A stretch of DNA of 56,690 nucleotides, taken from the NCBI GenBank assembly GCA_017440565.1, contig JAFSHA010000098.1:1-56690 (forward strand), read 5' to 3'. The stretch's first letter is position 1, and each line of letters starts with the position of its first letter. The notes beneath the pieces are model-generated. The model was not told the origin of the DNA and did no database searches. It saw only the letters and a program-made list of their open reading frames with translations. Source of the stretch: Eggerthellaceae bacterium. Lineage in GTDB: Bacteria; Actinomycetota; Coriobacteriia; Coriobacteriales; Eggerthellaceae. Positions 9,126 through 17,023 of this stretch are shown here, piece after piece. The position numbers and the translations under genes were made by a program.

Positions 9126-9671
9126 TTACGCGTCGAGCAGGGCGATGGCTTCGTCGACGCTTACGACCTCGGCCCCGGCAACCGTCTTGAGGTACTCGAG
9201 GTCGGACTCGTAGGCGCTTTCGTCGAAGGACGTCATAGCCTCGCGGGCGATGGTGATCTTGTAACCGTTCTGGAAGCCGTCGATGCAGGTCAGACGACAG
9301 CAGATGTTCGAGTACAGGCCGACGACGATAAGGCTGTCCACGCCAAGGCCCTTCAGCGTTTCGTCAAGCTCGGTCTTGAAGAAGCCCGAGTAGTTGTGCT
9401 TCTCGATGACGATGTCGCCTTCCTGCGGGGCAACGGCTGCGTAGACCTGGCCGCCCTGGCTGCCCTTCATGGCATGCTCGCCCCAGATGGCAAGTTCGTG
9501 GTCTTCTCCCACGTGGGCGTCGTTGGTGTAGACAACGGGGACGTTGCGCTCGCGCGCCGCCGCGATGAGCTTTTGGCAGGGTTCGATTACGGTAATGGCG
9601 TGAGGGCTTCCGACGAGTCCCTCGACGAAGTCGTTGAGGACGTCAACGACGACTACGGCGTGTTTTGCCAT
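9126..9671 (-). CDS. Cysteine hydrolase of the isochorismatase/nicotinamidase family
   Basis: A 181-residue protein with the isochorismatase-like fold. MAKHAVVVVDVLNDFVEG gives the catalytic Asp at about residue 10, EKHNYSGFFKTEL the catalytic Lys region, and GLYSNICCRLTCIDGFQNGY the nucleophilic Cys loop. Family members hydrolyse nicotinamide, isochorismate, ureidoacrylate or related amides, and the substrate cannot be read from the sequence. The start has AGGAGG six bases upstream. It is transcribed alone, convergent with the ligA side and divergent from yebC. Confidence 0.85.
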   Translation of the reverse strand: MAKHAVVVVDVLNDFVEGLVGSPHAITVIEPCQKLIAAARERNVPVVYTNDAHVGEDHELAIWGEHAMKGSQGGQVYAAVAPQEGDIVIEKHNYSGFFKTELDETLKGLGVDSLIVVGLYSNICCRLTCIDGFQNGYKITIAREAMTSFDESAYESDLEYLKTVAGAEVVSVDEAIALLDA

Positions 9672-9964
9672 GCTAACCTCCTGGAATTCCTAGCTTGTCG
9701 CGCTTTCTGATTGTACGACGGGGACTGCGAGGTGTGAACGTTTCATTATGTTAAATTAGGTTTTCGGTCTCCTCGGGGACTCGCGGTAGCCGTTTCGACC
9801 TAAATCTGAGAAAAAATTGCAAGCGTCCCGAATAGGGCACATGGCTGTGTTATCATAATCGGCTGGTGTTTCGCGTGGCAGGCTTGCCTGTCTGGGGCTG
9901 AAGCGGAGGGCGAATCCGCAGGGCCTCGCGAAACCTGAAAGTGAAAAACGCAGAAGGGACCTTT
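9672..9964. other. Divergent spacer before yebC with a possible structured leader
   Basis: The 293-bp spacer holds no gene. Its right part (9861-9937) can fold: GTTTCGCG (9868-9875) pairs with CGCGAAAC (9927-9934), enclosing a CAGGCTTGCCTG hairpin (9879-9890) and a GCGGA/TCCGC hairpin (9903-9919). An extended -10-like TGTGTTATCAT lies just upstream, around 9846-9856. I do not recognise it as a known riboswitch class. Confidence 0.45.
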
Positions 9965-10765
9965 ATGTCTGGACATTCAAAATGGGCAACTACGAAGCAT
10001 CGCAAGGCTGCGCAGGACGCAAAGCGCTCGGCCTTGTTCTCCAAGCTCTCTCGTAACATCACGGTAGCGGCGAAGGAGGGCGGTGACCCGAACCCTGAGA
10101 ATAACGCATCCCTGGCTGCTGCAATTGAGAAGGCGAAGGGTTATTCGCTTCCGAAGGACAAGATCAAGGCCGCTATCGACAAGGCCTTCGGCTCCGGCAA
10201 GGACGCCGCTAACTACGAGACGGTCGTCTACGAGGGCTACGGCCCGGCTGGTATCGCCGTGTACTGCGAGGCCCTGACCGACAACCGCAACCGCACCGCC
10301 GCCGATGTGCGCGCCGCCTTCAATCACCACGGCGGCAATCTGGGCACCTCCGGCTCCGTTGCGTTCCAGTTCGAGCGCAAGGGTCAGATCATGATCCTCA
10401 AGACCATCGAGGGCGACGGCAAGAAGGTTGCCGACCGTCCCAACGGCGCTGCGGGCGACGCCGACGAGTTCGAGATGCTGCTGCTCGAGGTTGGCGCCGA
10501 TGATTACGAGGACGCCGACGAGGAGTGGATCGTCTACACCGACCCGTCCGAGCTCATGGCTGTGAAGAAGGCCCTCGAGGAGGCCGGCGTCGAGACCAAG
10601 GGCGCCGAGATGACCATGGAGGCCACCACCCCCACCGCCGTCTCCGTCAACGATGCGAAGAAGGTCATGCGCCTTATCGATCGCCTCGAAGAGCTTGAGG
10701 ACCTGCAGAACGTCTACCACACGATGGACATCACCGACGAAATCGCCGAGGCTCTCGACGAGTAG
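9965..10765 (+). CDS. yebC: YebC/PmpR-family protein (TACO1-like)
   Basis: The protein is cytoplasmic. YebC-family proteins were annotated as transcriptional regulators, and members have been tied to relief of ribosome stalling. The hallmark start MSGHSKWATTKHRKAAQDAKR is present, then KAKGYSLPKDKIKAAIDKA, YEGYGPAGIAVYCEALTDNRNRTAADVR and HHGGNLGTSGSVAFQFERKG. An upstream in-frame GTG at 9941 is rejected because the conserved N-terminus begins at 9965, with AGAAGG before it. The protein has 266 residues against a usual 240-250; an inserted stretch (IEGDGKKVADRPNGAAGDAD) accounts for much of the difference. Confidence 0.93.
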   Translation: MSGHSKWATTKHRKAAQDAKRSALFSKLSRNITVAAKEGGDPNPENNASLAAAIEKAKGYSLPKDKIKAAIDKAFGSGKDAANYETVVYEGYGPAGIAVYCEALTDNRNRTAADVRAAFNHHGGNLGTSGSVAFQFERKGQIMILKTIEGDGKKVADRPNGAAGDADEFEMLLLEVGADDYEDADEEWIVYTDPSELMAVKKALEEAGVETKGAEMTMEATTPTAVSVNDAKKVMRLIDRLEELEDLQNVYHTMDITDEIAEALDE

Positions 10766-10780
10766 CCTGAAAGCAAGCGA

Positions 10781-10809
10781 AACGGGGCGCACAGCAGGCG
10801 CCCCGTTTT
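10781..10809 (+). terminator. Rho-independent terminator after yebC
   Basis: AACGGGGCGC (10781-10790) pairs perfectly with GCGCCCCGTT (10798-10807), followed by TT. Confidence 0.8.
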
Positions 10810-10975
10810 ACGTGGCGCTCGCGAAGTGGGTCACCGAGCCCGGCTCGCTGACTCATTGCTCGCGATTAAAACCGCGTTACAACCCGTATGCCATCCGCGC
10901 TTTACAAGGCCGTTCGGGTATGGTATGCGTGTTTCTGAGTTTCATGTTGGATTCAATCTATAGGGAGGGTTCTCT

Positions 10976-12175
10976 ATGACCCGTATGGTTGGTACCGTTT
11001 CCCGAGGCCTTCGCGCTCCCATCATCCGCGCCAATGACGACTTGGTTCAGATCGTCACCGACACGGTGCTCGAGGCCGCGCGTCAGGAGGTAGACGGCTT
11101 CGAGGTACGCGACCGTGACATCATCGCCATGACCGAGGCCATCGTTGCTCGCGCTCAGGGCAACTACGCCAGCGTCGCCGACATCGCCGAAGACGTGCGC
11201 GCCAAGCTTGGCGGCGAGACCATCGGCGTGATTTTCCCCATCCTCTCGCGCAACCGCTTTGCCATCTGCCTGCGCGGCATCGCCGCCGGCGCGAAGAAGG
11301 TCGTGCTGCAGCTTTCCTATCCTTCCGACGAAGTGGGCAACCACCTTATCGACTACGACATGATGGACGAAAAGGGCATCGATCCTTATAAGGACGTGCT
11401 TTCCCTCGAGCGCTACCGCGAGCTGTTTGGCAACAACGTGCACACCTTCACCGGCGTTGACTACGTGGCCTACTACGAGCAGCTCATCCGCGAGAGCGGC
11501 GCCGAGGTCGAGATCATCTTCGCAAACGATCCGCGTGCCATCCTCGACTACGCCAAGGACGTCCTCCATTGCGACATCCACACGCGTGCACGCACCAAGC
11601 GCCTGCTGAAGGCTGCTGGTGGCGACCGCATCCTGGGTCTTGACGAGATCATGACCGAGTCGGTCAACGGCTCGGGCTTCAACGCCGAGTACGGCCTTCT
11701 GGGCTCCAACAAGGCTACCGAGGACACGGTGAAGCTGTTCCCGCGCGACTGCCAGGATCTTGTCGACGAGATCCAGTCCAAGATGCTTGCCGAAACCGGC
11801 AAGTGCGTCGAGGTCATGGTGTATGGTGACGGCGCTTTCAAAGATCCGATCGGCAAGATTTGGGAGCTGGCCGATCCGGTTGTCTCGCCTGCTCATACCG
11901 CTGGCCTTGTGGGCACGCCCAACGAGCTTAAGCTCAAGTACCTGGCCGACAACGACTTCGCCGAGCTTTCCGGCGAGGCTTTGCGCGACGCCATCAAGGC
12001 CGAGATCGTCAAGAAGGATGACAACCTGGTGGGCAAGATGGTGTCCGAGGGCACCACGCCGCGCCGTCTGACCGACCTTATCGGCTCTCTGTGTGACCTC
12101 ACCTCTGGCTCGGGCGACAAGGGCACGCCCATCGTCTACATCCAGGGCTACTTCGACAACTACACGACTGAGTAA
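10976..12175 (+). CDS. CofE-like protein (coenzyme F420:L-glutamate ligase family)
   Basis: A 399-residue cytoplasmic protein resembling the F420-0:L-glutamate ligase fold. The N-terminus has TVSRGLRAPIIRANDDLVQIVTDTV and VRDRDIIAMTEAIVARAQGNY. Later, GETIGVIFPILSRNRFAICLRGIA and MVYGDGAFKDPIGKIWELADPVVSP carry the family's metal and nucleotide-binding type residues. Many anaerobes without F420 carry this longer paralogue, so its substrate is uncertain and I give no symbol. It has GGGAGGG before the start. A terminator follows at once, so it is probably monocistronic. Confidence 0.8.
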   Translation: MTRMVGTVSRGLRAPIIRANDDLVQIVTDTVLEAARQEVDGFEVRDRDIIAMTEAIVARAQGNYASVADIAEDVRAKLGGETIGVIFPILSRNRFAICLRGIAAGAKKVVLQLSYPSDEVGNHLIDYDMMDEKGIDPYKDVLSLERYRELFGNNVHTFTGVDYVAYYEQLIRESGAEVEIIFANDPRAILDYAKDVLHCDIHTRARTKRLLKAAGGDRILGLDEIMTESVNGSGFNAEYGLLGSNKATEDTVKLFPRDCQDLVDEIQSKMLAETGKCVEVMVYGDGAFKDPIGKIWELADPVVSPAHTAGLVGTPNELKLKYLADNDFAELSGEALRDAIKAEIVKKDDNLVGKMVSEGTTPRRLTDLIGSLCDLTSGSGDKGTPIVYIQGYFDNYTTE

Positions 12176-12201
12176 CGCTCGGGGATGGAATAGACTTGCG
12201 A

Positions 12202-12228
12202 GAAAGGGCCTTCGGGCCCTTTCTTTTT
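12202..12228 (+). terminator. Rho-independent terminator after the CofE-like gene
   Basis: GAAAGGGCC, a TTCG loop, GGCCCTTTC, then TTTTT. A textbook intrinsic terminator. Confidence 0.92.
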
Positions 12229-12270
12229 GCATGCTCGCATATTGCTTGCTGCAAATTCGCGAAAGAGCGC

Positions 12271-12276
12271 TACAAT
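12271..12276 (+). promoter_or_regulatory. -10 box for the lysine-riboswitch transcript
   Basis: TACAAT lies 17 bases before the first paired base of the riboswitch. A TTGCTG at 12246-12251 is a possible -35 box, with a long 19-bp spacer. Confidence 0.5.
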
Positions 12277-12292
12277 AGCTCCACCAAAAACA

Positions 12293-12456
12293 CATGATAG
12301 AGGTGCGTCCTCCATCAGTAGCCTCGATCAAGCGACGGGAATCGCGGGGTGAAAGGGGAGGTCGCCGAAGGGCCGCTGGGGTTTCCCGACTCCTCGGAAC
12401 CTGGAGCTCAGGAGAACATCCTGCGCGCTGTCGCTTTTTGGCGGAGAGCTGTCATG
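12293..12456 (+). promoter_or_regulatory. Lysine riboswitch (L box)
   Basis: The conserved lysine aptamer blocks are present in order: ATAGAGGTGCG at the start, AGTA at 12317-12320, GGTGAAAGGGGAGGTCGCCG around 12348-12366, GCTGGGG, GCTGTCGCT, and GGAGAGCTGTCATG at the end. The ends pair as P1 (CATGATAG with CTGTCATG). It lies upstream of an NhaC-type transporter, a known setting for this class. An intrinsic terminator at 12486-12513 provides the off state. Recognised by eye; a covariance search would confirm it. Confidence 0.88.
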
Positions 12457-12485
12457 GTTGGGCCAGAATATTCCATCATTCTCGT

Positions 12486-12513
12486 CGAGCCATGGCATCA
12501 TGGCTCGTTTTTT
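12486..12513 (+). terminator. Riboswitch-controlled attenuator terminator
   Basis: CGAGCCATG (12486-12494), loop GCAT, CATGGCTCG (12499-12507), then six T residues. It lies between the lysine aptamer and the transporter start, so lysine binding would favour termination. The upstream segment 12457-12485 is available for an antiterminator. Confidence 0.88.
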
Positions 12514-12536
12514 ATTGGTTCTCGAAAGGGGAAGAG

Positions 12537-14084
12537 ATGGAATTCGTAGGTACATTCTGGGCATTGGTGCCTCCGATCGTCGCGATCGTGTTGGCGCTGA
12601 TCACCAAGGAGGCGTACAGCTCGCTGTTCGTGGGCATCGTCGTCGGTGCGCTCCTTGTCTGCGGCTTTGACCTGGTCGCCGCGCTCGACACGCTGGTCAA
12701 CCAGGGCTTCGTGCCCGCCATTGCCGACAATGCCGGCATCTTCATGTTCCTGGTGCTTCTGGGCATGATGGTGGCGCTCGTGAACTCCACGGGCAGCGCC
12801 GCGGCGTTTGGCAAGTGGGCCGCCACGCACGTGAAGTCGCGCGTGGGCTCCATGCTGGCCACGTTCGTCTTCAGCTTGCTCATCTTCATCGACGACTACT
12901 TCGCCTGCCTCACCGTCGGCGGCGTCATGCGTCCTGTGACTGACGCTCAGAAGATCTCCCGCGCCAAGCTGGCGTATCTCATCGATGCCACCGCGGCTCC
13001 CATCTGCATGATCGCGCCGGTGTCCTCTTGGGCTGCCGCCGTCTCCGGCGTTGCCGCCGACCTCAACGTCGATGGCATCCAGCTGTTCATCAGCGCTATC
13101 CCGTACAACTTCTACTCCCTCATGACGCTCGTGTTCGTGCTCGGCATCATCATCATGAGCTTCGATTACGGCCCGATGGCCAAGGCCGAGCTCGAGGCTT
13201 ATCGCAACGGCGAGCTGGGCTCCCTCGGCAAGGAAGAGGTCGTCGAGGTCAAGCGCGCCTCCCTGTGGGATATGATCATCCCCGTCATCGTGCTCATTGT
13301 CTGCTGCGTCGTGGGCATGCTCTACGTCGGCGGCTTCTTCGGCGTTGACGCCTGGGGCGGCACCGAGTGCGCTGGCGACTTCATCGCCGCGTTCGGCAAC
13401 ACCGACGCCTTCATCGCCCTGCCTTGGGGTGCTGTGATCGCGGTTGTCTTCACCATCGCCTACGTGCTCATCCGTCGCGTCACCTCCTTCAAAGTGGCCA
13501 TGGAAAGCACCGTCAAGGGCTTCGAGGCCATGGTTCCGGCCATCCTCATCCTCACCTTCGCCGTCGCTTTGAAGAACATGACCGGTGCCCTGGGCGCTGA
13601 CGTTTACATCGCCGGCCTCATGGAGGGCGCGGCTGCTGGCCTGTTCGCGCTGCTTCCCGCCGTCATCTTCCTGGTCGCCTGCGGCCTGGCCTTCTCGACG
13701 GGCACCAGCTGGGGTACCTTCGGCATCCTCATTCCCATCGTGCTGCCCATCTTCGCCAACGAGCCCGAGCTGCTGACCATCGGCATCTCCGCTTGCTTGG
13801 CGGGCGCCGTGTGCGGCGACCACTGCTCGCCTATCTCGGATACCACCATCATGGCTTCGGCGGGTGCGAACTGCAACCACGTCGAGCACGTGTCCACGCA
13901 GCTGCCCTACGCGCTTACGGTGGCGGCTATCTCGTTTGTGCTGTTCCTCATCGCCGGCTTCGTGCAGAACGCCTTTGTCTGCCTCGGCATTGGTCTGGTG
14001 CTCACCATCGGCACGCTGTTCGTGCTGCGCAACACCGTTGGCAAGAAGTCCGTTGAGGACATGAAGGCCGCCGGCGTCAAGTAG
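12537..14084 (+). CDS. lysW: NhaC-superfamily transporter, predicted lysine transporter (LysW type)
   Basis: A 515-residue inner-membrane protein with about 11-12 transmembrane helices. It opens EFVGTFWALVPPIVAIVLALITKEAYSS and has the NhaC-type hallmarks IFIDDYFACLTVGGVMRPVTD, TAAPICMIAPVSSWAAAVSG, FSTGTSWGTFGILIPIVLPI and GAVCGDHCSPISDTTIMAS. Automatic annotation would say Na+/H+ antiporter. The lysine riboswitch and attenuator directly upstream argue for lysine uptake, as established for LysW proteins of this superfamily. The open frame runs back into the riboswitch, but GAAAGGGGA before ATG 12537 and the leader structure set the start. Confidence 0.88.
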   Translation: MEFVGTFWALVPPIVAIVLALITKEAYSSLFVGIVVGALLVCGFDLVAALDTLVNQGFVPAIADNAGIFMFLVLLGMMVALVNSTGSAAAFGKWAATHVKSRVGSMLATFVFSLLIFIDDYFACLTVGGVMRPVTDAQKISRAKLAYLIDATAAPICMIAPVSSWAAAVSGVAADLNVDGIQLFISAIPYNFYSLMTLVFVLGIIIMSFDYGPMAKAELEAYRNGELGSLGKEEVVEVKRASLWDMIIPVIVLIVCCVVGMLYVGGFFGVDAWGGTECAGDFIAAFGNTDAFIALPWGAVIAVVFTIAYVLIRRVTSFKVAMESTVKGFEAMVPAILILTFAVALKNMTGALGADVYIAGLMEGAAAGLFALLPAVIFLVACGLAFSTGTSWGTFGILIPIVLPIFANEPELLTIGISACLAGAVCGDHCSPISDTTIMASAGANCNHVEHVSTQLPYALTVAAISFVLFLIAGFVQNAFVCLGIGLVLTIGTLFVLRNTVGKKSVEDMKAAGVK

Positions 14085-14109
14085 CCGAGCGCTTTCTTCT
14101 AGCTTTACG

Positions 14110-14142
14110 ACGGGCCGTCGGGTGTAACTCGGCGGCCCGTTT
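14110..14142 (+). terminator. Terminator after the lysine transporter gene
   Basis: ACGGGCC (14110-14116) pairs with GGCCCGT (14134-14140), then TT. Confidence 0.65.
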
Positions 14143-14170
14143 CTCGTTTACGGGGCGGGGCCTTTCCGTA

Positions 14171-14217
14171 TTGCGAATCTTTGTTCGTGTGGTATCATGT
14201 ATCGAACATTCGTTTGA
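14171..14217 (+). promoter_or_regulatory. ruvCAB promoter with LexA (SOS) box
   Basis: TTGCGA (14171-14176), a 16-bp spacer and TATCAT (14193-14198) form a promoter. Immediately downstream, TCGAACATTCGTTTGA (14202-14217) matches the actinobacterial LexA consensus TCGAAC-N4-GTTCGA with one mismatch, covering the likely start site. A weaker dyad, CGAATCTTTGTTCG, overlaps the spacer at 14174-14187. LexA repression of ruvCAB is inferred. Confidence 0.75.
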
Positions 14218-14230
14218 AGGAGATTTGCCG

Positions 14231-14764
14231 TTGGCTTCTGAGCGCGTCATATTGGGCATCGACCCGGGTCTGGCTAACACCGGCTGGGGCGTGGTGCGCC
14301 AGGAAGGGTCGCGCCTTGCCTGCGTGGCGTACGGATGCGCCTCTACGCCGGCAAGCCTGCCGCTTGAGCGCCGCCTCCTTAAAATTCACGAGCAAATCGG
14401 TGCGGTAATCGAGCGCTTCTCGCCTACGTGCGTGGGTATCGAGACGGTGTGGTTCGGGCAGAACGTCACCGCCGCCTTCGCAACCGGTCAGGCGCGGGGC
14501 GCCGCGTTGGTGGCCTGCGCGGAAGGAGGCCTTGCGGTGGGGGAGTTCTCGCCCCGTCAAATCAAGCTCGCGGTGGTGGGCACGGGCTCTGCCGAAAAGG
14601 ACCAGGTTCAGTACATGGTCCGTCAAATCCTCCAGCTTGAAGAGGCACCACGCCCCGATCATGCGGCCGACGCCTTGGCTGCCGCCATCTGCTACACCAC
14701 CCACGACGGGTTCGCCCATGCGCAGGACCGTTACGAGCGGCTTGCCTCGAAAGGAGCGCTATGA
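14231..14764 (+). CDS. ruvC: Holliday junction resolvase RuvC
   Basis: RuvC cleaves Holliday junctions after RuvAB branch migration. The 177-residue protein has the acidic active site in ILGIDPGLANTGWGVV (first Asp), IETVWFGQNVTAAFATGQARG (Glu) and PDHAADALAAAIC (last Asp pair). The start is TTG 14231, eight bases after AAGGAG; extending upstream would run through the SOS box, which also argues against it. It overlaps ruvA by four bases (ATGA), so the operon is translationally coupled. Confidence 0.93.
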   Translation: MASERVILGIDPGLANTGWGVVRQEGSRLACVAYGCASTPASLPLERRLLKIHEQIGAVIERFSPTCVGIETVWFGQNVTAAFATGQARGAALVACAEGGLAVGEFSPRQIKLAVVGTGSAEKDQVQYMVRQILQLEEAPRPDHAADALAAAICYTTHDGFAHAQDRYERLASKGAL

Positions 14765-15384
14765 TCGCCTTTCTCAACGGAACGTACGCCGGAAGGTCGG
14801 CGCAGGCCGCTTTCGTGGAGGTTGGCGGCGTTGGCTACCAGGTGCTTATGTCCCAGCTTGCCCTGTCCAAGCTGCCCGAGCCGGGCTCGCCTGTGCGGGT
14901 GCTGACGTATTTGCAGGCATCCGACAGCGGTCTTGCCCTTTACGGTTTCCTACGTGAGGACGAACGGGCTTTGTTTGAGAAGCTCATTTCCGTGAGCGGC
15001 GTTGGCCCCAAGGTGGCGCTTGCCGTCCTGTCCACGTTCTCGCCGGCCGATTTCGCGGCCGCTGTTGCGGCGCAGGATGTCTCGGCCGTGCAGAAGGTAC
15101 CGGGGGTGGGCAAGAAGTCGGCCTCGCGCATCATCCTCGAGCTCAAGGGATCGCTTGACCACGGGGCGCCCGGCCTGTTCGATGCGCAGGCTCCCGAAGC
15201 CGCCTCGCCTCGCACGCCCGACGCGTCAGCTTCGAAGGGCGGCGCTCTCAAGGACATCGAATCGGCCCTCCTTGGCATGGGCTTTTCCCCCGCCGAGGCT
15301 CAGCTTGCCCTCGAGGGGGCGCCCGAGGGCGCTTCGGAGGCCGCCGTCTTGCAGTACGCGCTTCGTCGCCTGGGAGGGAGGTAG
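14761..15384 (+). CDS. ruvA: Holliday junction branch migration protein RuvA
   Basis: RuvA binds four-way junctions and loads RuvB. The protein has 207 residues: an N-terminal OB fold (MIAFLNGTYAG ... VEVGGVGYQVLMS, ALYGFLREDERALFEKLI), two helix-hairpin-helix motifs (VSGVGPKVALAVLS and VPGVGKKSASRIILELKG), an acidic linker, and a C-terminal domain that contacts RuvB (DIESALLGMGFSPAEAQLAL). It is encoded between ruvC and ruvB with a 4-bp overlap and a 3-bp gap. Confidence 0.95.
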   Translation: MIAFLNGTYAGRSAQAAFVEVGGVGYQVLMSQLALSKLPEPGSPVRVLTYLQASDSGLALYGFLREDERALFEKLISVSGVGPKVALAVLSTFSPADFAAAVAAQDVSAVQKVPGVGKKSASRIILELKGSLDHGAPGLFDAQAPEAASPRTPDASASKGGALKDIESALLGMGFSPAEAQLALEGAPEGASEAAVLQYALRRLGGR

Positions 15385-15387
15385 CCC

Positions 15388-16458
15388 GTGTCCGGCGGAA
15401 TCGAAATCGAGGGTTTGGTATTCCAGGCGGGTGCGTCTGGCCAAGCTGCCGCATCGGCGCCCGACCGTGCGGTCGCTTCCCATCTCATACCCGAAGACCT
15501 CGCTATAGACCGATCCTTGCGCCCCCGGCGCCTTTCTGACTATCTGGGGCAGGAAAAGGTGAAGGAGTCCCTCTCCATCATGCTCGATGCTGCCAAGGCG
15601 CGCGGGGAGGTGGCTGACCACATTCTGTTCTCGGGGCCTCCTGGCCTCGGGAAAACCACGCTCGCTTCGGTGGTTGCCAACGAGATGGGGTCGAACATTC
15701 GCGTGACCAGCGGGCCTGCCATCGTGCGCGTGGGCGATCTCACCTCTATCCTCACCACCCTCGAGGAGGGTGACGTCCTGTTCATCGATGAGATCCACCG
15801 CATGAACCGCGCGGTCGAAGAGGTTCTCTATCCCGCAATCGAGGATTTCGCGCTTGACGTCATCTTGGGGGAGGGCCCGGCTGCCCGTACGGCCCGCCTG
15901 CCGCTCAACCGCTTCACGCTTATCGGAGCCACCACGCGAACGGGCCTTCTGACGGGTCCCTTGCGCGACCGCTTCGGCGTGTCGTTCCGCATGGAGTACT
16001 ACACGCCCGAAGAGCTGGCGGCTATCGTGCGCAGATCGGCTGCCATTCTCGACGTCGCCATTGACGACGCGGGCGCGATCGAGATAGCCCGTCGCAGCCG
16101 CGGGACGCCGCGATTGGCCAACCGCCTGCTCAAGCGCGTGCGCGATTTCGCCCAGGTGCGTGGCGACGGCGTCATCACCGAGGATATGGCGGCTTGTGCG
16201 CTCGACTTCTTCGAGGTCGACCACGTGGGCCTCGATGCGACCGACAACCGGCTTCTTGAGGTGTTGTGCGTCCAGTTCTCGGGGCGTCCCGTGGGCCTTA
16301 CCACGCTTGCCGCCGCCCTTTCGGAAGATCCCGATACGGTGGAGGACGTCTACGAGCCCTACCTTATGCGTCAGGGCCTCATCATGCGTACTCCCAAGGG
16401 TCGTCAGGCAACTGCGCGCGCATGGGAGCACCTTGGCATGGCGCCTCCGGTCGAGTAG
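15388..16458 (+). CDS. ruvB: Holliday junction branch migration ATPase RuvB
   Basis: RuvB is the AAA+ motor that pumps DNA through the RuvA-junction complex. The 356-residue protein shows Walker [10 protein letters not shown], Walker [12 protein letters not shown], sensor 1 IGATTRTG, arginine finger RDRFG and sensor 2 [17 protein letters not shown], then a winged-helix domain ending in [15 protein letters not shown]. An N-terminal extension of about 40 residues precedes the conserved [16 protein letters not shown]. The start is GTG 15388, preceded by GGGAGG within ruvA. It is the last gene of the ruv operon. Confidence 0.96.
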   Translation: MSGGIEIEGLVFQAGASGQAAASAPDRAVASHLIPEDLAIDRSLRPRRLSDYLGQEKVKESLSIMLDAAKARGEVADHILFSGPPGLGKTTLASVVANEMGSNIRVTSGPAIVRVGDLTSILTTLEEGDVLFIDEIHRMNRAVEEVLYPAIEDFALDVILGEGPAARTARLPLNRFTLIGATTRTGLLTGPLRDRFGVSFRMEYYTPEELAAIVRRSAAILDVAIDDAGAIEIARRSRGTPRLANRLLKRVRDFAQVRGDGVITEDMAACALDFFEVDHVGLDATDNRLLEVLCVQFSGRPVGLTTLAAALSEDPDTVEDVYEPYLMRQGLIMRTPKGRQATARAWEHLGMAPPVE

Positions 16459-16706
16459 GGCCTTAAGGGCGTTCGTTGCGAAATACGCCTGCTTCGTTAC
16501 GTCGAACCTGTCGTTTGCTGCATGCTTTTCTCCGATGGGGTTTTCCCCATTGCAGGGGCAAACATCGGCGAGTGGCTGTGAATTGCCGAGTGCTTTCCCT
16601 TGAAACTAGCGTATAGTGATCGGTGGCCCAAAAACGGGTCAAAGCTGGGCATCCGGCTTGTGCTAGGACTTCCCCGTGGCTTGGGGGAAAGAAAACGAGG
16701 AGTATC
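16459..16706. other. Leader region of the cold-shock gene
   Basis: The 248-bp spacer has no gene. A TATAGT at 16612-16617 is a plausible -10 box, giving a leader of about 85 nt. A small GGGGTTTTCCCC hairpin lies near 16538. Long leaders are usual for cold-shock mRNAs. Confidence 0.4.
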
Positions 16707-16910
16707 ATGGCAGAAGGAACGGTGAAGTGGTTCAACCCGGAGAAGGGTTACGGGTTCATCTCTCAGAAGGGTGGCGAAGATCTGTTCGTCCATTTCTCCG
16801 AGATCAAGATGGACGGCTTCAAGACTCTTGACGAAGGACAGGCAGTGTCCTTCGAGGTGACCACCGGTCAGAACGGCAAGCTTCAGGCCAGCAACGTCGT
16901 GAAGCTCTAA
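16707..16910 (+). CDS. Cold-shock protein (CspA family)
   Basis: A 67-residue OB-fold RNA/DNA chaperone with both nucleic-acid binding motifs: KGYGFISQ (RNP1) and DLFVHFSEI (RNP2). It begins [14 protein letters not shown], the usual start, which fixes ATG 16707 with GAGGAG seven bases before it, although the open frame extends further upstream. It is monocistronic, between the ruv operon and a strong terminator. Confidence 0.95.
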   Translation: MAEGTVKWFNPEKGYGFISQKGGEDLFVHFSEIKMDGFKTLDEGQAVSFEVTTGQNGKLQASNVVKL

Positions 16911-16931
16911 CGCTCGCGAACAACCATCCCT

Positions 16932-16966
16932 AAGAGAAAAGCCCGCAGGTTGCGGGTTTTTCTCTT
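16932..16966. terminator. Strong terminator, likely bidirectional
   Basis: AAGAGAAAAGCCCGCA pairs over 16 bp with TGCGGGTTTTTCTCTT, with one wobble and a GGT loop. A-rich and T-rich flanks could serve both the cold-shock gene and the convergent queA. Confidence 0.9.
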
Positions 16967-17023
16967 TTGAGGGCCGATTTTGGCGGCAGGTGAAGCGACC
17001 TTGGCTTCGCCTGACCTGGATTC

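Noticed and set aside
9861-9937. 4.5S/SRP RNA upstream of yebC
   Set aside because: The conserved SRP apical loop (GGAAG...AGCAG) is absent and the length is too short.
10958-12331. 457-codon minus-strand frame opposite the CofE-like gene
   Set aside because: High-GC shadow frame; it covers the terminator and promoter of the next operon and shows no domain.
12294-12536. N-terminal extension of the lysine transporter into the leader
   Set aside because: The extended frame runs through the riboswitch and its terminator hairpin; the ribosome-binding site and conserved protein start are at 12537.
12498-13889. 463-codon minus-strand frame opposite the lysine transporter
   Set aside because: Composition of His, Asp and Glu repeats typical of an antisense shadow of a membrane protein in GC-rich DNA.
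16266-16600. Extra small frames at the end of ruvB and in the spacer before the cold-shock gene
   Set aside because: They overlap the conserved RuvB C-terminus or the cold-shock leader and lack start signals.
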